Source: Pseudomonadota bacterium (lineage in GTDB: Bacteria > Pseudomonadota > Gammaproteobacteria > Burkholderiales > SG8-39). Taken from it: 6,840 nucleotides of DNA. Shown here piece by piece: positions 6,415 through 6,840 of this stretch. How positions within the stretch are numbered: position 1 is the first letter of the stretch; each line of letters opens with the position of its first letter. The stretch spans positions 1-6,840 of the forward strand of contig JAKAIH010000149.1 in NCBI GenBank assembly GCA_021825225.1, read 5' to 3'. Below the pieces are notes generated by a model, which saw nothing but the letters and a program-made list of their open reading frames with translations, had not been told where the DNA came from and made no database searches. The position numbers and the translations under genes were made by a program.

Positions 6415-6840
6415 TTACGACGGCACCTTCTCCGGCACCGCGCGCGCGCCGGCTTGCTCTCCGGCTGCGCGTCGCGGCCGCAGCGTGATCACGGTCGCGA
6501 CCGCGAGCAGCATGCAGCTCGCAGCCGCGGCGAACACCCCTTGCGGCAAGTGGCGGTCCAGCATCCAGCCGAACAGCAGCGGCGCCAAGGAACTGCCCAG
6601 GTCCAGGCCCGAATAGACGAAGCCATAGACCTTGCCGGTCGCCCCCGGCGGTGTCGCCGCGCGCACCAGGATGTCGCGCGAGGGTTGGGTGGAGAACATG
6701 AAGAAACCGATCAAGGCCATGGTGCCGGTCAAAAACGAGATGGGCAGTGCACCGCTTGCCAGAAGCAGCGTGAGCGCAGCGCCGATCAGCATGCCCGCGG
6801 CCGCAACCAGATTGTGGCGGCTGCTGTGCGCCGCGGCGAC
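6415..6840 (-). CDS. MFS transporter, C-terminal part (runs off right edge)
   Basis: At least 141 residues are encoded and the frame is open to the window edge, so the start lies outside; an internal Met at 6792 is not the likely start. The visible part has about four hydrophobic segments, around LVAAAGMLIGAALTLLLASG, FLTGTMALIGFFMF, a glycine-rich SGLDLGSSLAPLLFGWMLD and FAAAASCMLLAVATVITL. A short charged cytoplasmic tail follows. This fits the last helices of a major facilitator superfamily carrier in the inner membrane. The loop RAATPPGATGKVYGFVYSG resembles the conserved inter-helix loop of drug- or metabolite-type MFS proteins. The substrate cannot be told from this part. It lies 26 nt upstream of hslR on the same strand and probably shares its transcript. 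Confidence 0.8.
   Translation of the reverse strand, partial: VAAAHSSRHNLVAAAGMLIGAALTLLLASGALPISFLTGTMALIGFFMFSTQPSRDILVRAATPPGATGKVYGFVYSGLDLGSSLAPLLFGWMLDRHLPQGVFAAAASCMLLAVATVITLRPRRAAGEQAGARAVPEKVPS

Overview
The window looks like ordinary chromosome from a GC-rich proteobacterium, most likely a betaproteobacterium. The argument is inference from the style of the ArgF, ArgD, ArgG and Hsp15-like proteins and from the argD-argF-argG gene order; no search was run.

Layout, left to right. Positions 1-131 hold a possible gene tail and a promoter for a plus-strand FAH-family (fumarylacetoacetate hydrolase superfamily) enzyme at 132-899. A stem-loop at 913-950 separates it from the convergent arginine cluster. 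That cluster is read on the minus strand as argD (acetylornithine aminotransferase), argF (ornithine carbamoyltransferase) and argG (argininosuccinate synthase). They encode the late arginine steps and lie in pathway order. argH and argE/argJ are not in the window. Upstream of argD, 4386-4541 is rich in structure: a candidate promoter, a 21-bp imperfect inverted repeat, a competing small hairpin, and possibly a ~131-bp MITE-like element whose right end supplies the -35 box. A strong minus-strand intrinsic terminator at 4542-4569 shields this region from transcription arriving from the right.

Further right is a complete IS630-family insertion sequence (4736-5990, 1255 bp) with one DDE transposase gene. 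It sits in a CTAG target that is the last sense base plus the TAG stop codon of hslR (Hsp15-like S4-domain RNA-binding protein). Because the end of the element supplies the missing G, the stop codon is restored. Upstream of hslR on the same strand is the 3' part of an MFS transporter gene that runs off the right edge.

I found no CRISPR array, tRNA, rRNA or evidence of an undescribed multigene system. The most interesting points are the exact IS630 insertion inside the hslR stop codon and the layered inverted repeats between the terminator and argD.
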